Source: an uncultured Bacilli bacterium (lineage in GTDB: Bacteria; Bacillota_I; Bacilli_A; RF39; UBA660). Taken from it: a stretch of DNA of 7,333 bases. The notes beneath the pieces were generated by a model, which had not been told where the DNA came from, did not search any database, and saw only the letters and a list, made by a program, of their open reading frames with translations. The DNA is taken from the NCBI GenBank assembly GCA_947584105.1, contig CANPWK010000054.1, positions 1 through 7,333 of the forward strand, in the 5' to 3' direction. Of this stretch, positions 1 to 5,048 are shown one piece after another; the first letter of the stretch is position 1; every line of letters starts with the position of its first letter. The position numbers and the translations under genes were made by a program.

Positions 1-218
1 AATGTTCCTTTACAAATTATATTTCCATAATTCATATCTAATCCTTGTATTAAATTTAATACAGTATTATTTATAGGAATTTCTTTGGTTAAACTTTTTC
101 CACTAGCATGTATAAATAATTCCCCTCTATAATTAGTTTTCCAACTTCTTGTTTCAATTTTTTTAGTACCATTCATTATTAAAGTAGCAAATGGTTCTTT
201 TATACTTATGACCTTCAT
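1..218 (-). CDS. ASCH-domain protein, N-terminal 72 residues (runs off left edge)
   Basis: The reading frame begins at ATG 218-216 and stays open to the left edge, so only the first 72 codons are present. GGAGG (228-224) lies 5 bases upstream of the start. The protein opens with MKVISIKEPFATLIMNG and then shows the ASCH hallmark G-x-K-x-x-E-x-R at residues 17-24, followed by S-W and the strand YRGELFIHAS. This start-strand-helix-signature order is typical of ASCH (ASC-1 homology) domains, a PUA-like beta-barrel fold that binds RNA or modified nucleotides; some small bacterial members hydrolyse acetylated cytidine. The substrate here cannot be deduced. An extended -10 promoter (251-259) sits just upstream, so the gene can be transcribed independently of the P-loop gene further upstream. 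The family assignment is fairly sure, the biochemical role is not. Confidence 0.8.
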   Translation of the reverse strand, partial: MKVISIKEPFATLIMNGTKKIETRSWKTNYRGELFIHASGKSLTKEIPINNTVLNLIQGLDMNYGNIICKGT

Positions 219-250
219 AATTACCTCCATCGTCTTATTATTATATTAAT

Positions 251-259
251 ATTATAGCA
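251..259 (-). promoter_or_regulatory. Extended -10 promoter of the ASCH gene
   Basis: On the minus strand the bases read TGCTATAAT, a perfect extended -10 (TGnTATAAT). No good -35 is visible about 17 bases upstream. Transcription would start near 244, giving a leader of roughly 25 bases that contains the GGAGG site. Confidence 0.55.
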
Positions 260-309
260 TATTTGCTAGGATTTTTTTATTTTTAAATGTAAAATTAGAC
301 AATTATTGT

Positions 310-338
310 TTCATAAATATAAAATATTATAGTATAAT
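310..338 (+). promoter_or_regulatory. Promoter for the plus-strand small RNA
   Basis: TTCATA (310-315) and TATAAT (333-338) are separated by 17 bases. The -10 is perfect and the -35 matches the consensus at four of six positions. Transcription would start near 344 and nothing protein-like follows for long, while a terminator lies at 454-481. Confidence 0.45.
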
Positions 339-343
339 TATAT

Positions 344-481
344 TAGTTAGTAGTTATTACTACCTATTATTAAGCATGAGAAAAGTTATTCGACTTCTTC
401 TCTATACGCTTCATTAGAAAATGTGTTCGAACTTTTTGGACATTGATATATTGAAAAGCAAATCGAACGATTGGCTTTTTT
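344..481 (+). ncRNA. Candidate small structured RNA of unknown family
   Basis: This is an intergenic block of about 138 bases with its own promoter and intrinsic terminator and visibly more GC than its flanks. It contains a small hairpin (GTAGT/ACTAC, about 349-362); a longer one closed by AAGC/GCTT (372-375 with 408-411) holding GAGAA-AAGT paired with ACTT-TTCTC around the loop TATTCG (378-402); a third with AATGT/ACATT (420-424 with 440-444); and the terminator. Three TTCGA/TCGAA-type cores are spread over the molecule, and GTTCGA at 425-430 is exactly complementary to TCGAAC at 463-468 inside the terminator hairpin. A 13-codon frame (376-417, MRKVIRLLLYTLH) lies in the second hairpin but has no ribosome binding site. 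It does not look like tRNA, 5S, SRP RNA or tmRNA. Identity is unknown, and transcription is inferred. Confidence 0.4.
454..481 (+). terminator. Intrinsic terminator of the small RNA
   Basis: AAAAGC pairs with GCTTTT and AATC with GATT around the loop GAAC, with one A/G mismatch between the two stem halves, followed by a run of six T (476-481). On the minus strand the same hairpin is followed by only four T, so it may act weakly in both directions and could also end transcripts from the P-loop gene. Confidence 0.6.
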
Positions 482-485
482 AATA

Positions 486-515
486 ATTACAAGATTATTT
501 TGATATACTTGTCAA
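486..515 (-). promoter_or_regulatory. Strong minus-strand promoter facing the small RNA
   Basis: On the minus strand TTGACA (515-510, perfect -35) and TGTAAT (491-486, five of six) are 18 bases apart. Initiation near 479 would produce an RNA fully antisense to the candidate small RNA that could continue into the ASCH gene as a leader of about 260 bases. Confidence 0.45.
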
Positions 516-570
516 GATTCCTAGGTGATTTAATTTTTTGTCAAAAGCAAAATTTAAATAAAATCTATAA

Positions 571-1053
571 TTAAATTAAACCTTCTTTTTTTAAAATATC
601 TTCTAATGTTTCATTATCTTTTAATATATATAATTTTTCATAGTGTCTTGTTATAGAATCTTCATAATAAGGAATAAATACTTCTTTTAACCTTTTTATA
701 AATTCTTTATTATTTCCTCGCTCAATACATCTTTTTTCTACTTCCTTCCAATTGTTAATGTTAGGATAGGCAATAGAATACTTTATATTATGTTTATCAA
801 AGTAATCAAAGTGTTCAGGTTTTAATTGTACAAGAACAATATCATATTGATCTGTTGCTTCACTTATAGCATTATAATAATTTTGAGGCCACATAGGATT
901 TATTTCTCTTTTTGTTCCTTTTTGTTCCTCTAAGGATAAATCTTCTCTCATTATATTTTTAAATGGACTTGATTCTAAATCTTTAATATTGCTAAATTTT
1001 TTACCCAATATACTTTTACCACATGTGGCAAATCCTGCAATTATAATTCCCAT
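571..1053 (-). CDS. Small P-loop NTPase / kinase-like protein (phage-type, uncharacterised)
   Basis: The 160-residue protein starts with a hydrophobic strand leading into a Walker A motif, GFATCGKS at residues 7-14 (GxxxxGKS), followed by a DLESS motif (25-29), WPQNYY (55-60), a Walker-B-like strand YDIVLVQ (70-76), AYP (95-97) and ERGN (111-114). This order (P-loop, D-x-E/D-S-S, N-Y, hydrophobic strand ending near a lid, Y-P, R/E-R-G-N) is what I recall from a family of small adenylate-kinase-like proteins found in Firmicutes and their phages, whose substrate is unknown. The start is supported by GAGGTGA (1067-1061) seven bases upstream. That site overlaps the TGA of the broken HAD gene (1068-1066), so the two genes formed a tightly coupled operon. 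The frame is intact, with no internal stop. NTP binding is a safe inference, a specific kinase activity is not. Confidence 0.75.
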   Translation of the reverse strand: MGIIIAGFATCGKSILGKKFSNIKDLESSPFKNIMREDLSLEEQKGTKREINPMWPQNYYNAISEATDQYDIVLVQLKPEHFDYFDKHNIKYSIAYPNINNWKEVEKRCIERGNNKEFIKRLKEVFIPYYEDSITRHYEKLYILKDNETLEDILKKEGLI

Positions 1054-1065
1054 ATAAATATCACC

Positions 1066-1553
1066 TCATTTTATCTCATTTATATTAATAGTATTTATAC
1101 CATTAATTTTTAAATAACTAACTGTATTTTCTAAATCATCTATGAATAAAATATAATCTAAATTACAATTATTAACTCTTGAAATTATCTTTATGCCATT
1201 TAATTTTAATTACTGAGTTCCAACAGATATCATTTCTATATCATTACCATATTTTTTATTAATAAAATCTTGTTTTGATCTAAAATGAAAATTTCATTCC
1301 TGATAACAATACGTTTTTATATTTTTATTTTTTAACTTTTCAATCAAATTATAAAGAATTTTAGATTTATCACATAGTTCTATTTCTTCAAAAAATTATC
1401 GGGATTTTGATACGTACTTGAATAATAGTTTAATTTTTTATCTTCATTTTCATTACGATGTTTTACAAAGTTCTTATCTTTATGAATCGCTAATGTTCTA
1501 TCAAAATCAAATATAACCACTTTTATATTATCCAAATTTAAATTATTTTTCAC
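1066..1553 (-). pseudogene. HAD-superfamily phosphatase, disrupted
   Basis: The minus strand begins with GTG (1553-1551), nine bases after GAGG, and encodes a HAD motif I, VVIFDFDRTLA (D16-x-D18-x-T20). After 57 codons the frame stops at TAG (1382-1380). Adding one T to the six-T run at 1395-1390 restores the sense, giving FFEEIELCDKSKILYNLIEKL and a C-terminal LDYILFIDDLENT, which resembles the acidic motif of HAD enzymes. That second frame still contains TGA (1296-1294) and TAA (1212-1210) before the natural end at TGA (1068-1066). The total length corresponds to about 162 residues once the missing base is added. Around the internal TGA, two compensating single-T indels would give an LSGMKFSFRSKQ-like sequence, so more than one slip may be present. 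It precedes and overlaps the ribosome binding site of the P-loop gene. Catalytic function is almost certainly lost. Confidence 0.75.
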
Positions 1554-1566
1554 TATTTAATACCTC

Positions 1567-1949
1567 AATCTACTAATATTATATCATATAGAATATTTTA
1601 TTAAATAAATTAACTAAAAAAATATTAAATTAATATCATTTTGTTTATTTAGTAAAAATTTTTAACGATAAAGATTTAGTGTATTATAGTGGAAATCATA
1701 TTTATTATGTTATTAATGGTTGATTGTAGCTTAATAAATTTTGACTCCGCCTCAATCGTTAAACTAAAATAAAATCAATATCATTTTATTTAATGATTTG
1801 GGTAGATCAATTAAATACCTTTTATTAAATATAGTTAAGAAGCAATTTTAGAATAAGAATAATTATTTAAACCATTAATTTGATTCTGAACAAGTTTTAA
1901 TACATATTAAAAAATATATCTTTTATGGAGGTTATACAACATAAGTTTG
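1567..1949. other. Gene-free stretch with a possible short gene remnant
   Basis: No intact gene is visible on either strand. On the plus strand 1664-1720 reads NDKDLVYYSGNHIYYVING before a TGA. Shifting by one base at that point continues as DCSLINFDSASIVKLK to TAA (1770-1772), in the most GC-rich part of the stretch. This could be the ghost of a lost protein or chance. The rest is near-featureless AT-rich sequence with imperfect short repeats. Confidence 0.2.
1578..1586 (-). promoter_or_regulatory. Extended -10 promoter of the HAD/P-loop operon
   Basis: The minus strand reads TGATATAAT (1586-1578), a perfect extended -10. No clear -35 is visible. Transcription would start near 1571, only a few bases before the GAGG of the broken HAD gene, so the intact P-loop gene probably still depends on it. 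Confidence 0.5.
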
Positions 1950-1977
1950 TTGATTTTTGTATCATATATGGTATAAT
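1950..1977 (+). promoter_or_regulatory. Promoter of the 94-residue repeat protein gene
   Basis: TTGATT (1950-1955) and TATAAT (1972-1977) are 16 bases apart, and the -10 is extended (TGG directly before it gives TGnTATAAT). Transcription would start near 1984, about 37 bases before the main ATG. Confidence 0.65.
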
Positions 1978-1994
1978 AAAAATCTGAGGAAATA

Positions 1995-2012
1995 ATGAAA
2001 AAATGGAGGTAA
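1995..2012 (+). CDS. Possible five-codon leader ORF (MKKWR)
   Basis: ATG AAA AAA TGG AGG TAA lies in the short leader between the promoter and the 94-residue gene. It has GAGG (1986-1989) five bases upstream, and its last codons TGG AGG with the first stop base are themselves the GGAGGT ribosome binding site (2005-2010) of the next gene. Translation of the mini-ORF would therefore place ribosomes on that site and could couple or occlude the main start. Such a short frame can also arise by chance. Confidence 0.25.
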   Translation: MKKWR

Positions 2013-2020
2013 TTTAAAAT

Positions 2021-2305
2021 ATGAAAGATAATTTATCAGAATCAACTAAAAGAGCATTAGAAGGAGATGATTTAGCACAAGCATTAGAAGGATTGTATAT
2101 TTCAGAAACAGCTAAAATTTTTTCACCAGCATTAGAAGAAAATGATTTGGCACAAGCATTAGAAGGATTGCATGTTTCAGAAACAGATTATAAGTTATAT
2201 TTAAAAAGGAAAAAAAATCTAGCGCTTGCATTAGAGAAGTTAAAAAAAGATTTTCCAGATGATTTCAATTTAAACAATAATGAAACACATAATAGAACTA
2301 AATAA
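2021..2305 (+). CDS. 94-residue protein with tandem 25-residue duplication, unknown function
   Basis: I do not recognise this protein. It starts at ATG 2021 with GGAGGT ten bases upstream, and it stands alone between its own promoter (1950-1977) and a terminator (2342-2373). Residues 12-30 (ALEGDDLAQALEGL followed by YISET) are repeated at 37-55 (ALEENDLAQALEGL followed by HVSET), a spacing of 25 residues. A shorter echo, NLALALEKL, sits at 66-74. Each unit is rich in A, L and E and is predicted to form an amphipathic helix. The tail is lysine-rich (58-76) and then polar with several asparagines. There is no signal peptide, membrane segment, cysteine pair or enzymatic motif. The two units differ by few bases, mostly conservative or silent, so the frame has been under selection or the duplication is recent. 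A small adaptor, an inhibitor or a peptide precursor are all possible, but none is supported by neighbours. Confidence 0.75.
   Translation: MKDNLSESTKRALEGDDLAQALEGLYISETAKIFSPALEENDLAQALEGLHVSETDYKLYLKRKKNLALALEKLKKDFPDDFNLNNNETHNRTK
2054..2186 (+). repeat. Two in-frame direct repeats of 58 bases, period 75
   Basis: Bases 2054-2111 and 2129-2186 agree at 53 of 58 positions by hand alignment, separated by 17 bases. Two of the five differences change G/D to E/N, one is a silent TTA to TTG change, and two change Y to H and I to V. The repeat encodes the duplicated ALE-DLAQALEGL-SET segment. Confidence 0.9.
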
Positions 2306-2341
2306 ATTTTAGTAAACTCAATAATAGTGAAATTTTAAAAT

Positions 2342-2373
2342 AACTGCAGATACAAAAAATTGTCTGCAGTTTT
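2342..2373 (+). terminator. Terminator of the 94-residue gene
   Basis: AACTGCAGA (2342-2350) pairs perfectly with TCTGCAGTT (2363-2371) around a 12-base AT-rich loop, and the T run ends at 2373. The nine-base-pair stem is strong, but the T-tract is short. Confidence 0.65.
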
Positions 2374-2483
2374 ACTATACAAAAAATAAATGGTAATATA
2401 TTTCTAGGTTTGATAGTTGTAATTAAAAAGTATTTATTCAAATAACATAGATATTTTTTTATTAAATTTTATCTTATTTCTAA

Positions 2484-2492
2484 TGATATAAT
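2484..2492 (+). promoter_or_regulatory. Extended -10 promoter of a transcription unit without an intact gene
   Basis: TGATATAAT (2484-2492) is a perfect extended -10 with no recognisable -35. A transcript starting near 2499 would run about 290 bases to the terminator at 2763-2786. Confidence 0.4.
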
Positions 2493-2502
2493 AGTATCGT
2501 AG

Positions 2503-2745
2503 TTGATTTGTTTAGCAATATTAATAGTTACAATTCCCATATTCAAAATTCTAACTCATTATTTAATTAGTGAAACTAATATTGTAAATCAGTTATTTGA
2601 TTTTCAGAATGTTTATATATGAATTGATAATAGATTAATTACTGAAAGTTTTGCAGTTAAAGATAAAAACTAATTATTATTTATTAATAAAGTTTGGAAT
2701 AATTTTTTCAATCGTTCCAATATGATAGGAAACTTGGAACATTAA
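2503..2745 (+). pseudogene. Possible decayed small gene (membrane-anchored) in a gene-free stretch
   Basis: In one plus-strand frame 80 codons contain only two stops, TGA (2620-2622) and TAA (2671-2673), fewer than expected for such AT-rich DNA. The translation starts with a hydrophobic segment LICLAILIVTIPIF, suggestive of a membrane anchor or pilin-like N-terminus, followed by polar sequence (SETNIVNQLFDFQNVYI, then IDNRLITESFAVKDKN and, after the second stop, FINKVWNNFFNRSN). There is no start codon with a ribosome binding site. I cannot name a family. The alternative is that this is simply a non-coding transcript. Confidence 0.25.
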
Positions 2746-2752
2746 CTCCAAG
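2694..2752 (+). promoter_or_regulatory. Set of mutually exclusive hairpins before a terminator
   Basis: TTGGAA (2694-2699) can pair with TTCCAA (2715-2720); GTTCCAA (2714-2720) can instead pair with TTGGAAC (2734-2740); and CTTGGA (2733-2738) can pair with TCCAAG (2747-2752). The segments are shared, so the pairings compete. A strong terminator follows 10 bases later. This looks like attenuator or riboswitch architecture, but no plus-strand gene follows. Confidence 0.35.
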
Positions 2753-2762
2753 AGTAATAAAT

Positions 2763-2786
2763 GCTAACAGAAATGTTAGTTTTTTT
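2763..2786 (+). terminator. Intrinsic terminator, plus strand
   Basis: CTAACA (2764-2769) pairs with TGTTAG (2774-2779) around a GAAA tetraloop and is followed by seven T (2780-2786). On the minus strand there is no T-run after the hairpin, so it primarily ends plus-strand transcription converging on the 410-residue gene. Confidence 0.8.
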
Positions 2787-2808
2787 GTCATACAAAATAT
2801 AATAACTA

Positions 2809-4041
2809 CTATTTTATTCTTTTTTTAATAAGTGAAATTAATTTTTCACCATCTTCTTTCATTTTATGAGAATCTACTTCACATACTAGGAATCTATGTA
2901 AAAGAGATTCATTGTTGCCGATTGGATTACCATCTAGAAAATTTCTAAAATAGGTTAAATTAAAACCTATTCGCTTTAATATTTCTTCTGTTTCTTTCTT
3001 AGTATATTCATCTTGTTTTTGAAAAAAAGTATAATATAATTCTTTGAAAGTTACTATTCTTAATGCTGGATCGTAAACAATATCATCTGTTTCTAGCCAT
3101 GAGTGTTGGTAGAAATGGTTTGTGGTCGCGCCAAGGACATGCTTTTGGTATGGGATACCACCTTGTATTAATTTGAATTTTTCATCAAATAAATTAAACA
3201 TTATAGATAAAGCGTAACAATTTCTTATTGTATTATTATAATAATCAATATTAGTATTATATTCTTGTTTCATTAATTCACTAACAAGTTTTGAAACTTT
3301 ATCAATTTCTTTCAAGATATTTGAATCTATTGAAGGATGAACAGCAATTTTATTACTTTGCAAAAAACTTTTTCTTTTTTTTGATAAAACTTGTCTTAAA
3401 TAAAGAAAATTATCGATCATAAAATATTCTTTTATATCTTCTATTTTTTTAGAATCAAGTATATATTGTGATTCAATATTTTTATTAAATTCTTCTAAAA
3501 TACTATTTATAAAATTTAATGAAAAATCAAAATTTTTTTTGCACAATTTTCTAAATAAACTATTGTTATAGAATTTATATAAATTATTGTTTTCTTTTAA
3601 ATAATCTTTAACATTATCATTTTTAATTTCCTCTATTTTTTTAAATCTTTTAGAATTAAAATAAATATTATTTATTGTTATAATAGAAAGGGAAGGATCA
3701 AAAACAATATTATTATTTATTAACCAAAAATGTAATTTTTTGGTCAATAAATCTATTCCTTTTACTATATTAAAGTTAGGATTAATGGAAGCATATATAA
3801 AAGATAAAAGTTCATTTTTATTAAATACATTAGCATTATAATCATAATTATAAAATTTTATTTCTACTTTATCAGGAGTAGGATTTATTTTAGGCATTAA
3901 TTCAAGATCATCTATTATTCTTTTTAATAGTTCATCTTGTTGATTTATTGAAGGATGAATTAATAATTTAAAATTTCTATAAGTTCTAAAAAAATCTATT
4001 TTATGTTCTGTTAAAAAATATCTTAAATTATTTAAATTCAT
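2809..4041 (-). CDS. Tandem papain/transglutaminase-like fold protein; N-copy inactive, C-copy with Cys-His-Asp triad
   Basis: The 410-residue protein starts at ATG 4041-4039 with GGTGAGG (4055-4049) seven bases upstream, and ends with TAG. It is a duplication. The C-terminal copy (about 234-340) opens with VHPSI and has C275 in RNCYALS, H313 in HSWLE and D324 in VYDPAL, an order and spacing like the Cys-His-Asp triad of transglutaminase-like or papain-like enzymes. The N-terminal copy (about 28-130) opens with IHPSI and keeps H104 (LHFWL) and D115 (VFDPSL), but the cysteine position aligns with K75. The copies are joined by a charged, largely helical linker (about 131-230). There is no signal peptide or membrane segment, so it is probably cytoplasmic. 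The substrate is unknown; it could be a peptidase, amidase or acyltransferase. It is monocistronic, between its own promoter and convergent plus-strand DNA. Fold and triad are inferred from motifs only. Confidence 0.75.
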   Translation of the reverse strand: MNLNNLRYFLTEHKIDFFRTYRNFKLLIHPSINQQDELLKRIIDDLELMPKINPTPDKVEIKFYNYDYNANVFNKNELLSFIYASINPNFNIVKGIDLLTKKLHFWLINNNIVFDPSLSIITINNIYFNSKRFKKIEEIKNDNVKDYLKENNNLYKFYNNSLFRKLCKKNFDFSLNFINSILEEFNKNIESQYILDSKKIEDIKEYFMIDNFLYLRQVLSKKRKSFLQSNKIAVHPSIDSNILKEIDKVSKLVSELMKQEYNTNIDYYNNTIRNCYALSIMFNLFDEKFKLIQGGIPYQKHVLGATTNHFYQHSWLETDDIVYDPALRIVTFKELYYTFFQKQDEYTKKETEEILKRIGFNLTYFRNFLDGNPIGNNESLLHRFLVCEVDSHKMKEDGEKLISLIKKRIK

Positions 4042-4070
4042 AATAATACCTCACCATTTGAATAGTTTAT

Positions 4071-4098
4071 ATAGTAGCATTTATTTATATAAAAGCAA
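4071..4098 (-). promoter_or_regulatory. Probable promoter of the 410-residue gene
   Basis: On the minus strand TTGCTT (4098-4093) and TACTAT (4076-4071) are 16 bases apart, and the -10 is preceded by TGC as in extended -10 sites. Transcription would start about 20 bases before the GGTGAGG ribosome binding site. Confidence 0.4.
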
Positions 4099-4195
4099 AT
4101 TTTTTCTAAATAATAATTTTCTTTAATTTTAATTTATAAATTTTTAAAGTGGTTTTGTCATTTTACTAAATTAAAAAAATTTTGTTACTAGATAA

Positions 4196-4224
4196 TTGTA
4201 TAAAATGTAAATATGTATTATAAT
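4196..4224 (+). promoter_or_regulatory. Promoter of the cdsA-rseP operon
   Basis: TTGTAT (4196-4201) and a perfect TATAAT (4219-4224) are separated by 17 bases. Initiation near 4231 leaves a leader of only about 12 bases, just enough for GGAGG (4234-4238). This also shows that the in-frame ATG at 4213 lies inside the promoter and cannot be the start. Confidence 0.65.
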
Positions 4225-4242
4225 ATTATTATTGGAGGAAAA

Positions 4243-5040
4243 ATGAAAACTAGAATTTTGAGTGCATTAGTGGTATTTGCGATATTTATCCCTATTTTTA
4301 TAATTGGTGGTAATGTCTTTAAACTAGCTTTTTTTGTTGTAGCCTTACAGGGGTTAAGGGAATATATAACGGTTAGGGAGAAAAAAAAGGAATTTCCAAT
4401 CATTATTAAACTTATTTCTTATATTTGCCTAACGTTCTTTTATTTTGCTGTAGATATTAATTCAAACTTAATAATAAATTTTGATTTTCGAATTATAACG
4501 GGTTTATTACTTATATTATTTTTACCAATTTTTCTATATGATAAAAATAAATATAATATTAATGATGCTTGTCAAATATTAGGTGGTATCTTATTAATTG
4601 CTAGTTCTATGGTATTGTTAAATTTATATAGGAATATGGGACTTAAGATAATTGCTTTAATTTTTATGATTACTATTTTAACAGATACTTTTGCATATTT
4701 TACGGGCATTTTGGTTGGTAAACATAAATTAATTGAAAATATTTCACCTAATAAGACTTGGGAAGGTCTTATAGGTGGTAGTTTAGTAGCTACTTTTACA
4801 ACAACTGTTTATTATACAACTGTAATAAATACTAATATTCCTTTACTACCTATTACAGTTATAATATTTATTCTTACCTTAATAGGTCAGTTTGGAGATT
4901 TGTTTTTCTCAGCAATAAAAAGGTATTATAAGGTTAAAGATTATTCTAATATTATGCCTGGGCATGGTGGGGTATTAGATAGATTGGATAGTATAATTTT
5001 TGTTGCTATAGCATATAGTTTAATTATTACTTTATTATAG
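4243..5040 (+). CDS. cdsA: Phosphatidate cytidylyltransferase (CDP-diacylglycerol synthase)
   Basis: This integral membrane enzyme condenses phosphatidic acid with CTP to CDP-diacylglycerol and pyrophosphate, the precursor of phosphatidylglycerol and cardiolipin. The 265-residue length is normal for the family. It consists mostly of hydrophobic helices and ends with the complete family signature at residues 223-249: S-x-I-K-R, then K-D-x-S, then PGHGG and D246-R-x-D249. Upstream are the conserved ILTDTFAYFTG and PNKTWEG (about 169-174) segments. I chose ATG 4243 because GGAGG lies just upstream and a promoter occupies 4196-4224. An in-frame ATG at 4213 would add ten residues, but it falls within the promoter. 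It is the first gene of an operon: its TAG stop overlaps the ribosome binding site of rseP. Unlike most Firmicutes, uppS does not precede it. Confidence 0.95.
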   Translation: MKTRILSALVVFAIFIPIFIIGGNVFKLAFFVVALQGLREYITVREKKKEFPIIIKLISYICLTFFYFAVDINSNLIINFDFRIITGLLLILFLPIFLYDKNKYNINDACQILGGILLIASSMVLLNLYRNMGLKIIALIFMITILTDTFAYFTGILVGKHKLIENISPNKTWEGLIGGSLVATFTTTVYYTTVINTNIPLLPITVIIFILTLIGQFGDLFFSAIKRYYKVKDYSNIMPGHGGVLDRLDSIIFVAIAYSLIITLL

Positions 5041-5048
5041 GAGGAAAT

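Noticed and set aside
376..417. MRKVIRLLLYTLH leader peptide of a resistance-type attenuator
   Set aside because: There is no ribosome binding site and no gene downstream on that strand, and the bases are explained by a hairpin of the candidate RNA.
425..432. GTTCGAAC resembling a tRNA T-arm
   Set aside because: No matching five-base T-stem, acceptor stem, anticodon arm or D-arm could be arranged around it.
1294..1296. TGA read as tryptophan (alternative code) in the HAD gene
   Set aside because: All Trp codons in intact genes are TGG, and the same gene also carries a TAA and a frameshift, so decay is the simpler explanation.
1629..1790. Similar AATATCATTTT(G/A)TTTA segments, possible repeat array
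   Set aside because: Only two short, low-complexity AT copies exist. There is no regular spacing or spacers, so this is not a CRISPR or an attachment-site pair.
4213..4242. Upstream ATG start for cdsA adding ten residues
   Set aside because: It lies within the -35/-10 promoter, and the ATG at 4243 has GGAGG directly before it.
4218..4403. Minus-strand frame of 61 codons
   Set aside because: It lies antisense inside the start of cdsA and its promoter, with no ribosome binding site or recognisable sequence.
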